Shown here: positions 26,778-34,714 of the stretch, in pieces
How positions within the stretch are numbered: position 1 is the first letter of the stretch
Layout: each line of letters begins with the position of its first letter
NCBI GenBank assembly: GCA_963708795.1
Contig: CAVPUH010000004.1
Location: forward strand, 248,001 to 312,000
Source of the DNA: DAIQRJ01 sp963708795
GTDB taxonomy: Bacteria > Actinomycetota > Actinomycetes > Propionibacteriales > DAIQRJ01
Reading direction: 5' to 3'
Length of the DNA: 64,000 nucleotides
The notes under the pieces: model-generated
Database searches by the model: none
What the model saw: only the letters and a program-made list of their open reading frames with translations
What the model was told of the DNA's origin: nothing
Made by a program: the position numbers and the translations under genes

Positions 26778-26815
26778 AGATCGCCCCGCTCACCGACTGG
26801 TGAGCGGGGCGATCT
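26778..26815. terminator. 17-bp hairpin terminator between convergent genes
   Basis: Perfect inverted repeat with 17-nt arms, 26778-26794 and 26799-26815, around the 4-nt loop GACT; core CGCCCCGCTCACC. It sits between the convergent SRPBCC and DUF3618 genes and can serve both. The same core recurs at 44294-44324 behind the paralogous DUF3618 gene. Confidence 0.85.
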
Positions 26816-26827
26816 GTGTTGATGGGC

Positions 26828-27418
26828 TCAGGACGTCGCGGTGTCCTGCACGGAGGTCTTGGCGTCGACGGCTTCGGACTTGACGTCCTGCACCGCCGTG
26901 GCGCCTTCATCCTTGACGGTGTCCACGGCCTCGGTCGCGGTGTCCTTCAGGGACGTGAGCGCGTCTTGGGCCGGGTCCTGAAGGTGACCGGCTGCGTCCT
27001 TGGCGGCCTCAGCGAGGTCGTGGGCCAACGGCTGCGCCTTCTCCTTCACCGCGACGGCGGCGTGCTGCTCCCGTTCCGAACTGGGGATCAGGCTGGCCAC
27101 CACCAACCCGACGCCGAACGCCACCAACCCGACGGCCAGCGGGTTGCCCTGCGCCTTCTGCACAGCAGTGTGCGGAGCAGCCGACACGGAGCCACCGACC
27201 GAGGACGCCGAGTCCCCGATCGAGTCCGAGAGGTCCGACGCCGACCCCATCACCCGGTCCTTGACTCCGGTCAGGCCGCCACGAACCTTGTCGACCTGGC
27301 GGCGGGCCACCGCGGACGGCTTGACCTCCTCGGTGAGCGCGTTGACGTCGCTGCTGAGTGCGCTGCGTGTCCGCTCGATGTTCGCGCGAAGTTCCTCGGG
27401 ACTGGGGCTGGTGCTCAT
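26828..27418 (-). CDS. DUF3618 protein with LEA-like repeats (copy A)
   Basis: 196 residues. The DUF3618 motif is SPEELRANIERTRSALSSDV then NALTEEVKPSAVARRQVD. One transmembrane segment is GNPLAVGLVAFGVGLVVASL. The C-terminal third is amphipathic and Ala/Lys/Asp-rich with 11-residue periodicity (DALTSLKDTATEAVDTVKDE), resembling LEA or apolipoprotein helices. The ATG overlaps the holin-X stop as ATGA. It is highly similar to 44339-44926. Probably a membrane- or envelope-protecting stress protein; the role is inferred. Confidence 0.85.
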   Translation of the reverse strand: MSTSPSPEELRANIERTRSALSSDVNALTEEVKPSAVARRQVDKVRGGLTGVKDRVMGSASDLSDSIGDSASSVGGSVSAAPHTAVQKAQGNPLAVGLVAFGVGLVVASLIPSSEREQHAAVAVKEKAQPLAHDLAEAAKDAAGHLQDPAQDALTSLKDTATEAVDTVKDEGATAVQDVKSEAVDAKTSVQDTATS

Positions 27419-27825
27419 CGGGTGATCTCCTCGTTGCCTTTGAGTGCGTCTGGAATCTTCTTGACGGTGTCCGTCGTCTTCGGCAGTCCCTTGATCCGCT
27501 GCAGGTGCCGGCGACCGGCGCTGGCCAACACGGCCGCCGCGATGGCCCATGGCACCACCACGATCAGGGCGGCCCAGCTACGGCCGAGGCTGTTGCCCAG
27601 GACCCACCACAGCGCGATGGACAGGAACAGCAGCACGAAGTGACCCGCCACCGCGGCACCGGCCAGCATGCCCACACCCGACCCGGCCTGGGTGGCCGAC
27701 TGCTTCGCCTCGGCCTTGGCCAGTTCGACTTCCTGGCGCATCAGCTCCGAGATGTCTCTGGTCACATCGGACAGCAGCTCGCCCGGAGACGAGTGGCTGG
27801 TCTGCTCCGGAGGTAGCGACGTCAT
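27415..27825 (-). CDS. Holin-X (PF07332) membrane protein (copy A)
   Basis: 136 residues: LLSDVTRDISELMRQEVELA then KAEAKQSATQAGSGVGMLAG, two helices (AGHFVLLFLSIALWWVLGNS, WAALIVVVPWAIAAAVLASA), and a C-terminal tail KIPDALKGNEEITR. This family is called putative holin by similarity, but here it sits in a chromosomal stress cluster with no phage genes. Its start overlaps the upstream gene's stop (ATGA). Confidence 0.85.
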   Translation of the reverse strand: MTSLPPEQTSHSSPGELLSDVTRDISELMRQEVELAKAEAKQSATQAGSGVGMLAGAAVAGHFVLLFLSIALWWVLGNSLGRSWAALIVVVPWAIAAAVLASAGRRHLQRIKGLPKTTDTVKKIPDALKGNEEITR

Positions 27826-28591
27826 CGCAGCACGTCCGGGTGCGGGTCCTCGTCGGCCAGCACGGCGCCGCTGTAGGTAGCCCGCTCGCGGTAGACGTCC
27901 GACGCCGGGTGGACGTCGGAGTAGCCGGAGGTCAGGGCGGCCGGCTGGCCGACGTGGTGCGAGGCCGACTCGTCCCGAAGTCCACGTGCGAGTCGACCCA
28001 CCACAACACCGGCGGTCGCCGGCCAGGGCGATGAAGGTGCCGGGACGACGCCGGGCGAACGACGCCACCTCGGACAGGACATCTCCCGGCTCGCGGTTCT
28101 CCAGCCAGGACGCGAATGACCTGCTGCGGTCGCCGGCCTGCCGAACCAGATCCGACGCCAGACCGGACTGGTCATTGCCTCGCGCCATCGAGTGCAGTTC
28201 CTCACTCAGGGTGTGCAGGCCACCGGCCAAGCGCTGCTGCTGCTCATTCGCCTGCGTCGTGAGCTCGTCCCGGGTCTGAGACAGGAGGTTCTTGGCGTGT
28301 TGACCGGCCTCCGCGGCCACCGAGCCGGCTTGGTCCTTGGCCACCTCGGCCACATGTGTACCGGCGTCGACAGCAGTGTCTTTCACATCAACCGCTCGGT
28401 CTTTCGCCTCGTCACGGGTCTGGATGGCCCGTCTCTTTCGCCGACGACGAACCCGCGTCAGGACCGGTTTCATAGGCCACCGACGAATCGGCGGGAGTCG
28501 AAGCGGCCGGGCGCGCGAACAATGGATCCACCGCGGCGTCGTCCTGCACGGTGCCCGGGCGGAGCGTGGGGTCTTCCGGTGGAAGCGTCAT
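27822..28591 (-). CDS. Amphipathic LEA-like protein (copy A), two frame breaks
   Basis: About 256 residues after repair of two single-base gains (near 28010 and 28440), by comparison with the intact paralogue at 45330-46097. The start MTLPPEDPTLRPGTVQ is followed by a low-complexity acidic region, then amphipathic helices (AIQTRDEAKDRAVDVKDTAV, DELTTQANEQQQRLAGG) and a single helix near RRRPGTFIALAG then GVVVGRLARGLRDES. It resembles the gvpG/phasin-like or LEA-like proteins of stress clusters; the function is unknown. Confidence 0.75.
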
Positions 28592-28635
28592 GACTATCCA
28601 ATCGAGTTCGGGGACAAGTTGATGGCGCCTTCTTC

Positions 28636-28661
28636 TTACCCGCAACGACAGAGGCGCAAAC
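28636..28661 (-). promoter_or_regulatory. SigB/SigF-type promoter of stress cluster A
   Basis: Minus strand: GTTT (28661-28658) and GGGTAA (28641-28636), spacer 16 nt, about 45 nt before the first ATG of the cluster. The rest of 28592-28889 holds no gene. Confidence 0.55.
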
Positions 28662-28889
28662 GGTGATTGCCAGCCGTCGCTGTTCAGGCTGCGGCAAGGG
28701 TCAGCTCCGGCCACGTCGCCGGTCGGCGTCGTGTCCGAGGTCGGCATTCTCGGCGACCATGGAGCGATTGCCGCTTCGAGTCGGCGTCGCTCGCGAATGG
28801 CGGGACAACGAGGAGAACCGAGAACTCCTCAGGCGAGAATGCCGCCTTGACAAACGTGTGGCGGTGACGGTGGAGCTGCATTCCCGCCG

Positions 28890-29036
28890 TCAGTAGATGC
28901 GGCGGCGGGTGCCGCCGATGGGCACGAGGTTGACGATGAGTCCGACCACGATGAGGGCGATGCCGATCCAGAGCAGGATGTGCAGCGAGGTGACGAGCAG
29001 CCCGACGATGGCGAGGATGACACCGAGGATGACCAT
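28890..29036 (-). CDS. DUF6131-family 48-residue membrane protein
   Basis: 48 residues: MVILGVILAIVGLLVTSLHI, LLWIGIALIVVGLIVNLVPI, GGTRRRIY. It is a paralogue of 16908-17054, identical over most of the second helix. A clear SigB/SigF-like site was not found directly upstream of this copy. Function unknown. Confidence 0.78.
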   Translation of the reverse strand: MVILGVILAIVGLLVTSLHILLWIGIALIVVGLIVNLVPIGGTRRRIY

Positions 29037-29103
29037 GGGGATGGCCCTTCTGTGGATTGGTGCGTTGATGGCCGAGGAGTCGGTTGACGTCCTCGGGTAC
29101 CGG

Positions 29104-29943
29104 TCAGTGGCCGGGCGTAGGCGAGATCGACCGCTTCTCGGTGCGCGGAGAGACCGGCGACCGGGTGAGGTCGTTCGTGGTGCGGTCGATTCGGCGGTGG
29201 TAGCGCATACCAGCGATGCCGCCGAGGATGGCACCGACCAAGGTCACGACGGCCACGGCGATCGCGGTGATGATGCCGCCGGTGCTCAGGGTGCCTTCGT
29301 TGACAGGGATCCGCGGAAAGCCGTTGATCGCGGAAAGGATGTCGTACTTCGTACCGGCGATGGCGCCGACGATGGCGATGACCACTGCCGCCACGAGGGC
29401 CCACAGCCAGACGCCGAGGCCCTGTTTGGCGCCGCTGAAACGCGCCATCCGGCCGGCCACGTAGCCACCGGCGAAGTAGGCGACGAAGAGCAGAACCACC
29501 AGGCCGATCGCCCCGACCACGCCGATCGTGGAGGCGTTGTCGGTGGCACGTCTGGCCGCCTGGTCGAGGGTCGAGTCGTTGGCGACGCCAACGGCCACCC
29601 CGACCGCCACGAGAAGTGCGGTCAGCAACGCCGCGGTTCCGGTGGCAGTGAGCCAGCCGAAGAAGGCCGACCCGATCTTGATGCCGCCGAACTGCTCCTT
29701 CTGCAGCTCGAGAACCGTAGGCCCGTCTGCGACTGAGGCGCGCATGACGGCTGCCTCGCTCTCACGTATCACCCGACCCGACCGGTTCTGGGCTGTCAGC
29801 AGTTGGCCGCCTGTCGGTCGCATCGCGGCGCATCGGCTGGCCGGCTCGGCATGTGTCAGGCGGCTGCGCTCGTTGTTCGCCCCGTCGACGTCTGTCGGGC
29901 CAGCGGGCTGAGATGTGTTGTCTGATCGTTCGAACGTGCTCAT
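29104..29943 (-). CDS. Multi-pass membrane protein of unknown function
   Basis: 279 residues. An ~85-residue polar N-terminus leads to five hydrophobic segments, including IGSAFFGWLTATGTAALLTA, TIGVVGAIGLVVLLFVAYFA, GVWLWALVAAVVIAIVGAIA and IITAIAVAVVTLVGAILGGI. The GGYVAGRMARFSGAKQGLGV loop is typical of YrzE-like actinobacterial membrane proteins. The basic C-terminal tail should face the cytoplasm. The start is the ATG at 29943, giving a sensible start; an alternative is upstream at 30003. Confidence 0.75.
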   Translation of the reverse strand: MSTFERSDNTSQPAGPTDVDGANNERSRLTHAEPASRCAAMRPTGGQLLTAQNRSGRVIRESEAAVMRASVADGPTVLELQKEQFGGIKIGSAFFGWLTATGTAALLTALLVAVGVAVGVANDSTLDQAARRATDNASTIGVVGAIGLVVLLFVAYFAGGYVAGRMARFSGAKQGLGVWLWALVAAVVIAIVGAIAGTKYDILSAINGFPRIPVNEGTLSTGGIITAIAVAVVTLVGAILGGIAGMRYHRRIDRTTNDLTRSPVSPRTEKRSISPTPGH

Positions 29944-30125
29944 GGTCACCTCGATGTGAACCTCGCCGAGCTGACGACCGGGTCCTCGGTCGATGGGTGG
30001 CACCCGGGCTGTACTCGGGTTGCCAGTCAGGCGAACCGGGCTGACCGGTCCGGTGAGGGACCGGCCAGCCCCGGGGCGTCGGCTGCGCCGGCGCCGTGAC
30101 GGTGCAGGCGCTATCCAGCGCTGGG

Positions 30126-30764
30126 TTAGCCGGCCAGTCGGAGCACGCCCAGGATCTGGTTGAGCAGGTCACCGATCCGGCCCAGGAGACCCGACAGGCC
30201 ACCATCGAGCAGGCCGGTCACCGCACACAGCAGGTTGCCCAGCAGGTTCCCAGCGCCCGACGCGGCCACAATGTTCAGCAACACCCGGTCCAGATGGACC
30301 TGCAAACCGAGCAGATCAAGGTCGAGCGGCGCCAACACCAGGTGCAGGATGTCGCACGTCGCAGCCGCCGCAGCAGCACTGGCCAACGTCTTCACCTTCG
30401 CCGGAGTGCCGTTCAGCGTCTTCACCGGCACCGTCTTCAGCACCGCGAACGTGCTGGTCGATCCACTGGCGTTGTGCACCACGCCGTTGATCAGGCCCTT
30501 CACCCGCAACTGACCCTTCGACGCACTGAACTTCAGCGGCACGAAGGTGCCCGTCACCTGGCGACCGTTCTTCGTCTTGCCCACCAGCTTCGTCGTCGCC
30601 TTACCGGCCGCGTTGTGCGCCACCGTGACCAACGGGTTCGCCACCGCCGCAGGCTGTGCGGTGGTGACCCGGGCGTTCGCCGACCCTGCCCACATCAACG
30701 CCATCGCCGCGGTCACAAGGACGGCGACGACCAACGAGAGCGGCTTTGCCACTGCTTGCTTCAT
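30126..30764 (-). CDS. Secreted protein of unknown function
   Basis: 212 residues. A signal peptide MKQAVAKPLSLVVAVLVTAA then MALMWAGSANA precedes a polar beta-rich region (QVTGTFVPLKFSASKGQLRV) and a conserved C-terminal part TCDILHLVLAPLDLDLLGLQ VHLDRVLLNI plus GNLLGNLLCAV. The two Cys (in TCDILH and LLCAV) could form a disulfide. This family is common in Actinobacteria, with no assigned role. GGAGGAAAC lies before the ATG, and a SigB/SigF-like promoter is present. Confidence 0.82.
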   Translation of the reverse strand: MKQAVAKPLSLVVAVLVTAAMALMWAGSANARVTTAQPAAVANPLVTVAHNAAGKATTKLVGKTKNGRQVTGTFVPLKFSASKGQLRVKGLINGVVHNASGSTSTFAVLKTVPVKTLNGTPAKVKTLASAAAAAATCDILHLVLAPLDLDLLGLQVHLDRVLLNIVAASGAGNLLGNLLCAVTGLLDGGLSGLLGRIGDLLNQILGVLRLAG

Positions 30765-30806
30765 GTTTCCTCCACGAACTGGGGACCAGGACTGGACGCC
30801 ACCGCG

Positions 30807-30833
30807 ATACCCGCTAGCAGATGGTCCCAAACC
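30807..30833 (-). promoter_or_regulatory. SigB/SigF-type promoter of the secreted-protein gene
   Basis: Minus strand GGTTT (30833-30829) and GGGTAT (30812-30807), spacer 16 nt, about 43 nt before the ATG. This is one of the two best matches in the window. Confidence 0.6.
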
Positions 30834-30859
30834 GGATAGCCGAGCTATTTTAAGTCTTG

Positions 30860-32139
30860 ACTGAGCGTCGCCACGGTGGCGGACAGTCACCAACAGCCGA
30901 GAGCCAGAGCAAGCACCACCAACGGCCGCCACCAGAAGCGCGACCGCCAGCGTCGTACCCCAGTCATCGCCATCACGGACTGGACAATTACTCGTGTCGC
31001 CGACCGCGTCACATCGCGATTTCTCACCCACCAATCCGCATTCCTCCCTCACCAGTTATCGAGGCACATGCCGACGCCTCGGGCGAGGGATCCGCTCACC
31101 CGACAACCCTCCGCTCCGCATGTTTACCTCGCGAAAGCCGTCGCTACACCCTCCCTAAGGGTGTAGCGAAGGCGACGACACCATGCCACGTGGCCGATCC
31201 CCACCAAACGGATCCGATCCACTCTCGCAACCGGCGACCGTGCTCAGAGGTCCAGCATGAGTCGATCGACAGCGACTCGTACCTTGCGGGTCTTGCCCTT
31301 ACCCTTGAGACATGTGTCTCCGCTGCCGCGCCCTCTCGGGAACGGGGTGGTGGTGCGTCGGGGGTCACGCGCGCGGGTGCGTCCTCGTCTCGTCGTGGAC
31401 GCTGGACACGCTGCTTCGCTCAGTGCCCATCACGCGGCTCTGCTGGCAGCGGTTCCGTACCCAAGCTTCCTCTGATGATTGACATCGGAAAGGCAAGCCA
31501 GACAATGCGACAGGCCGGCGACATTCACAGCCGCGGTGCCTGAGGGCTTTCCATTGAGCAATACATGGGTAATCGAGAGTGCATGCCCACCGACTTGACC
31601 GAGTCGTGGCGGTTGCGGTGGCGCGGTGGCCCACTTCTTCGTGCGCATAGCCATCAGAAATCAGGTAACCGAACCCCAGGATCGCTATCAATCGGGCGGA
31701 CACGACGACTCACGAGTGCCTCGATGCGACGTCGCGCAGCGGTCCGTGGATGCTCCGCGGCAGTTCCAGATTGACGAGCAGGAACCCGGTCGGACAAATC
31801 TGACCGCTCAGCACAACTATGATCTCTTGGCCGTCTTCAAGGTAGGCGCGGATAGTGCTGAGCCGAGCCGGTTTCCCCGATCGGGTCGCTCCACTGGGCC
31901 GTCGTGAAAGGGCTGAGCGGGACGAGACGAGATTCAGGTCGGTGCGTATTCGCGCCTCGGATTAACCGGAACGATGTTTCCGTCGCGCTCGCCTGGATGA
32001 CACTCGCGCGCGGGCAATCGCGACAGCCGCGGGGTGCGTCGCCGCCTTTGCGAGGCTTGTTCGCGGTGATACCAAGCCGGACCCCCGTTGACTGGCAACA
32101 TGACCAGGCCTTGCCCCTGAGGAGGGCGCAGCTTGTCTG
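30860..32139. other. 1.28-kb stretch of lower GC without a recognisable gene
   Basis: Visibly less G+C-rich than the rest. Six-frame reading gives only interrupted or low-complexity products. It borders the arsenic locus and may be an old insertion scar or degraded element. The hairpin at 31142-31168 is its most regular feature. Confidence 0.5.
31142..31168. repeat. Inverted repeat, 11-bp arms with 5-nt loop
   Basis: CGCTACACCCT (31142-31152), loop CCCTA, then AGGGTGTAGCG (31158-31168); the arms are perfect. There is no T-run after it on either side, so it is not a classic terminator. It could be a transposon-end or attachment-site remnant. Confidence 0.6.
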
Positions 32140-32345
32140 GAGTGCGGTGAGTTCGCAGATGCAGGCTCGCCTCCCTGCGTGGCTGCGATCATCGAGTTGA
32201 GGCGGACCCGGGCGGCGTCCCCGAGGGCCTTGAACATGGTGGCGAGGCGGTCGTCGGAGTCCTGGTCGATGACTCGCCCGGTCAGCAGAGCGCAGCAGAC
32301 CTCGAGGTCGTCGTCGGAGAGCAGGGAAGCGTGGTCCGCATCGAC
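32140..32345 (-). pseudogene. arsR: Truncated arsR (arsenite-responsive type)
   Basis: The minus strand reads DHASLLSDDDLEVCCALLTG, DDRLATMFKALGDAARVRLN and SMIAATQGGE, then after a one-base shift ACICELTA. The CxCELT motif matches the As(III)-sensing cysteines of classical ArsR. The recognition helix and wing (normally SQPTVSHHL and so on) are missing; the downstream sequence is unrelated. No ATG or GTG begins the frame, and TGA precedes it. It is divergent from arsM, the usual position for its repressor. Confidence 0.7.
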
Positions 32346-32362
32346 TCAGTGTGCCAGACGTA

Positions 32363-32402
32363 TTGACATGTGTCGATGCAATGATGATGGTTGATGCATC
32401 GA
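32363..32402 (+). promoter_or_regulatory. arsR-arsM divergent control region
   Basis: TTGACA at 32363-32368 could be a -35 for arsM; the -10 is weak. Inverted repeat TCGATGCA (32373-32380) and TGCATCGA (32395-32402), with perfect 8-nt arms 14 nt apart, lies just before arsM and is the likely ArsR binding region. Confidence 0.6.
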
Positions 32403-32425
32403 AGTCCGTCGATTGGAGATCTGGG

Positions 32426-33236
32426 ATGTCAGAGCAGGAAGTACGGGAGCAGGTTCGCGAGCGGTACGCCGCGGCCGCGTTGGCGGTGACGGCTGACCCA
32501 GGGTGGATGCGCTGGCGGTCGTGGACAACGCCTCGTGTTGCAGCCCGGCCGGCTCAGCTGCGGGCGGTTCGTGCTGCGGTGGTGGCGCTGAGGTCGACGT
32601 CGCGTTCGGGTCCGGGCTGTACTCAGCGTCGGAACAGGACGAGCTCCCGGCGCAGGCCGTCGCGGCCAGCCTGGGCTGTGGCAACCCGACCGCGGTGGCG
32701 GATCTGCGGGCAGGCGAGCGGGTGCTCGACCTGGGCTCCGGCGGTGGGATCGACGTGTTGTTGTCGGCCCGCCGGGTGGGTGAGACCGGGTTCGCCTACG
32801 GCGTGGACATGACCGACGAGATGCTGGACCTGGCCCGGGCCAACGCGGCCAAGGCGGGTGCTAGCAACGTCGAGTTCGTGAAGGGCACCATCGAAGAGGT
32901 CCCGCTGCCGGACGCCTCGGTCGACGTGGTCATCTCGAACTGCGTGATCAACCTGTCGGCCAACAAGCAGGCCGTGATCGCGGAGATGTTCCGGGTGTTG
33001 ACGCCCGGGCGGGCGGATCGGGATCTCCGACGTGGTCGCCGAAGACCAGCTGACGCCGGCTGACCGGGCCGAGCGAGGCAGCTACGTGGGCTGTGTCGCC
33101 GGCGCCCTGTCGAAGACCGAGTACCTCGACGGGCTGGCCGCGGCTCGGCTTCGTCGACGCGAGTGTGGAGTTCACCCACGAAGCGGTCCCGGGCATGCAC
33201 GGCGCCATCGTGCGCGCGACCAAGCCCAGGACGTGA
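32426..33236 (+). CDS. arsM: Arsenite S-adenosylmethionine methyltransferase, three frame breaks
   Basis: About 270 residues. An N-terminal CC-rich segment (DNASCCSP, GGSCCGG) is typical of actinobacterial ArsM. SAM motif RVLDLGSGGGIDVLLSARRV, then MTDEMLDLARANAAKAG, VEFVKGTIEEVPLPDASVDV and VISNCVINLSANKQ with a conserved Cys. GISDVVAEDQLTPADRAERG, YVGCVAGALSKTEYLDGLAA carries the second key Cys. Frames change near 32500 (one base lost), 33012 and 33150 (gained). It methylates As(III) to volatile or less bound species. The stop overlaps the next GTG (GTGA). Confidence 0.86.
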
Positions 33237-33992
33237 ACGACCAGGTCGACCTGCCGCGCCGGTTGTTGGCCGAGTTCCTCGGGTGCGTGCTGCTGGCCGC
33301 GGTGGTCGTCGGATCCGGCATCGCCGCCCAACGACTGTCGCCCGGCGATACCGGGCTGCAGTTGTTCGAGAACGCCGCCGCTACCGGGACCGGGTTGTTC
33401 GCGCTCATCCTCATGTTCGGTGCGGTCAGCGGCGCACATTTCAACCCGGTCGTCACCTTGATCGACGCGGTCCTCGGCGGGGTGGGCTGGCGCACCGCCG
33501 CCTTCTACCTCCCGGCGCAGGTGGCCGGCTGTATCGGCGGGGCCGTGCTGGCCAACGTGATGTTCGCCGGGAGTGCCGATCAGCATCTCCACCACGCATC
33601 GGATGAGCGGACCGCATGCCGTGTCGGAGGTGGTGGCCACCACCGGGCTGGTGCTGTTGATCTTCGCGTTGGCCCGGGCCGGTCGCACCGCGGCGACTCC
33701 GGCCGCGGTCGGTGCCTACATCGGGGCGGCGTACTTCTTCACCAGCTCGACGAGTTTCGCCAACCCGGCCATCACGATCGGGCGCATGTTCTCCGACACC
33801 TTCGCCGGCATCGCCCCCAGCTCGGTACCCGGCTACGTGATCGCTCAACTCGTCGGCGCCGTCGTCGCCCTTGGGTTGCTCCGCGCCCTCTACCCCCATG
33901 TCCGACCCGCCGACGCCGCCGACGTCGTCATCCCCACCACGGCCGCTGACACATCGACCACCCCTGCCAACGAAGCCAGGAGCAGACCATGA
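33233..33992 (+). CDS. Aquaporin of the AqpS type, frameshifted
   Basis: About 253 residues with six helices and two half-helices. NPV in SGAHFNPVVTLIDAVLGG and NPA in FANPAITIGRMFSDTFAGIA are the two channel motifs. Frames join with one gained base near 33575, after VLANVMFAGS. In Sinorhizobium meliloti an aquaporin (AqpS) replaces an arsenite pump and lets As(III) run out downhill after ArsC reduction; the operon position next to arsM and arsC suggests the same here. It starts at GTG overlapping the arsM stop. Confidence 0.85.
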
Positions 33993-34676
33993 CCAGCGAT
34001 CCGCACCCCAACCAATCCGGCACCCATCTGATGGACCTGCAACGCCAGGCCCTGATCGGCCGCCTGATCGACCAGCTCGTCTACGACTACGAAGGCGTGG
34101 TCGACCGCGACAAAGTCGAGGCCACCTTCCGCGACAGCTACGCCCGACTGATGGCCACGGCGAAGGTCACCACGTTCGTGCCCGGGCTGGCAGAGCGGCT
34201 CACGCGCGAACGCCTGGAGGCACTCGCCCAGGTCGACGGCAGCCACCCCAAGCGCGTTCCGGAAGTTGTGTTCGTCTGCGTCCACAACGCCGGCCGATCC
34301 CAGATGGCCGCCGCCCTGGCCCGTCACTACGGCGGCAGCCACCTTCACATCCGCACCGGCGGATCCGCACCTGGTGCCCGGATCAACCCCGACGTCGCGC
34401 ACGCCATGAAAGAGATCGGACTCTCCCTCGACGAGGAGTTCCCCAAGCCCCTCACCGAGGAAGTCATCGCCGCCGCCGACGTCGTCATCACCATGGGCTG
34501 CGGCGACGAATGCCCCTACCTGCCAGGCCGACGCTACGAGGACTGGCCCATCGCCGACCCCGCCCAGGCCACCGACGCCGACCAGATCACCGGCATCCGC
34601 GACGACATCGACACGCGTGTGCGCGACCTCATCGCCAGCCTGCTGCCCGACCTATGCTCTCCCGCTCCAGCCGTAA
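33989..34676 (+). CDS. arsC: Arsenate reductase ArsC with N-terminal three-helix domain
   Basis: About 228 residues. The N-terminal helical domain (LIGRLIDQLVYDYEGVVDRD) is typical of actinobacterial ArsC. The low-molecular-weight phosphatase P-loop is VFVCVHNAGRSQMAAALA (CX5R). DVVITMGCGDECPYLPGRRY holds the redox cysteines, and EDWPIADPAQ is the family's aspartate loop. Read literally, the frame continues through a linker into the next gene; removing one base near 34655 would end ArsC at TAA 34674-34676 as ...LLPDL then ALPLQP. It starts at an ATG overlapping the aquaporin stop. Confidence 0.87.
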
Positions 34677-34714
34677 TCGGCGCCCTCGACACCACCATCC
34701 CGGAAGGCGCTCTC

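Noticed and set aside
26828..28591. Prophage, suggested by the holin-X name
   Set aside because: No lysin, capsid, terminase, integrase or tail genes are present; this family is a common chromosomal membrane protein in actinobacteria.
31142..31168. Rho-independent terminator
   Set aside because: The stem is good but no T-run follows on either strand and no gene ends nearby; kept as a repeat.
30857..31543. 228-residue open frame in the low-GC region
   Set aside because: Low complexity (His/Pro/Arg/Ser), no ribosome binding site or domain, and no codon bias like its neighbours.
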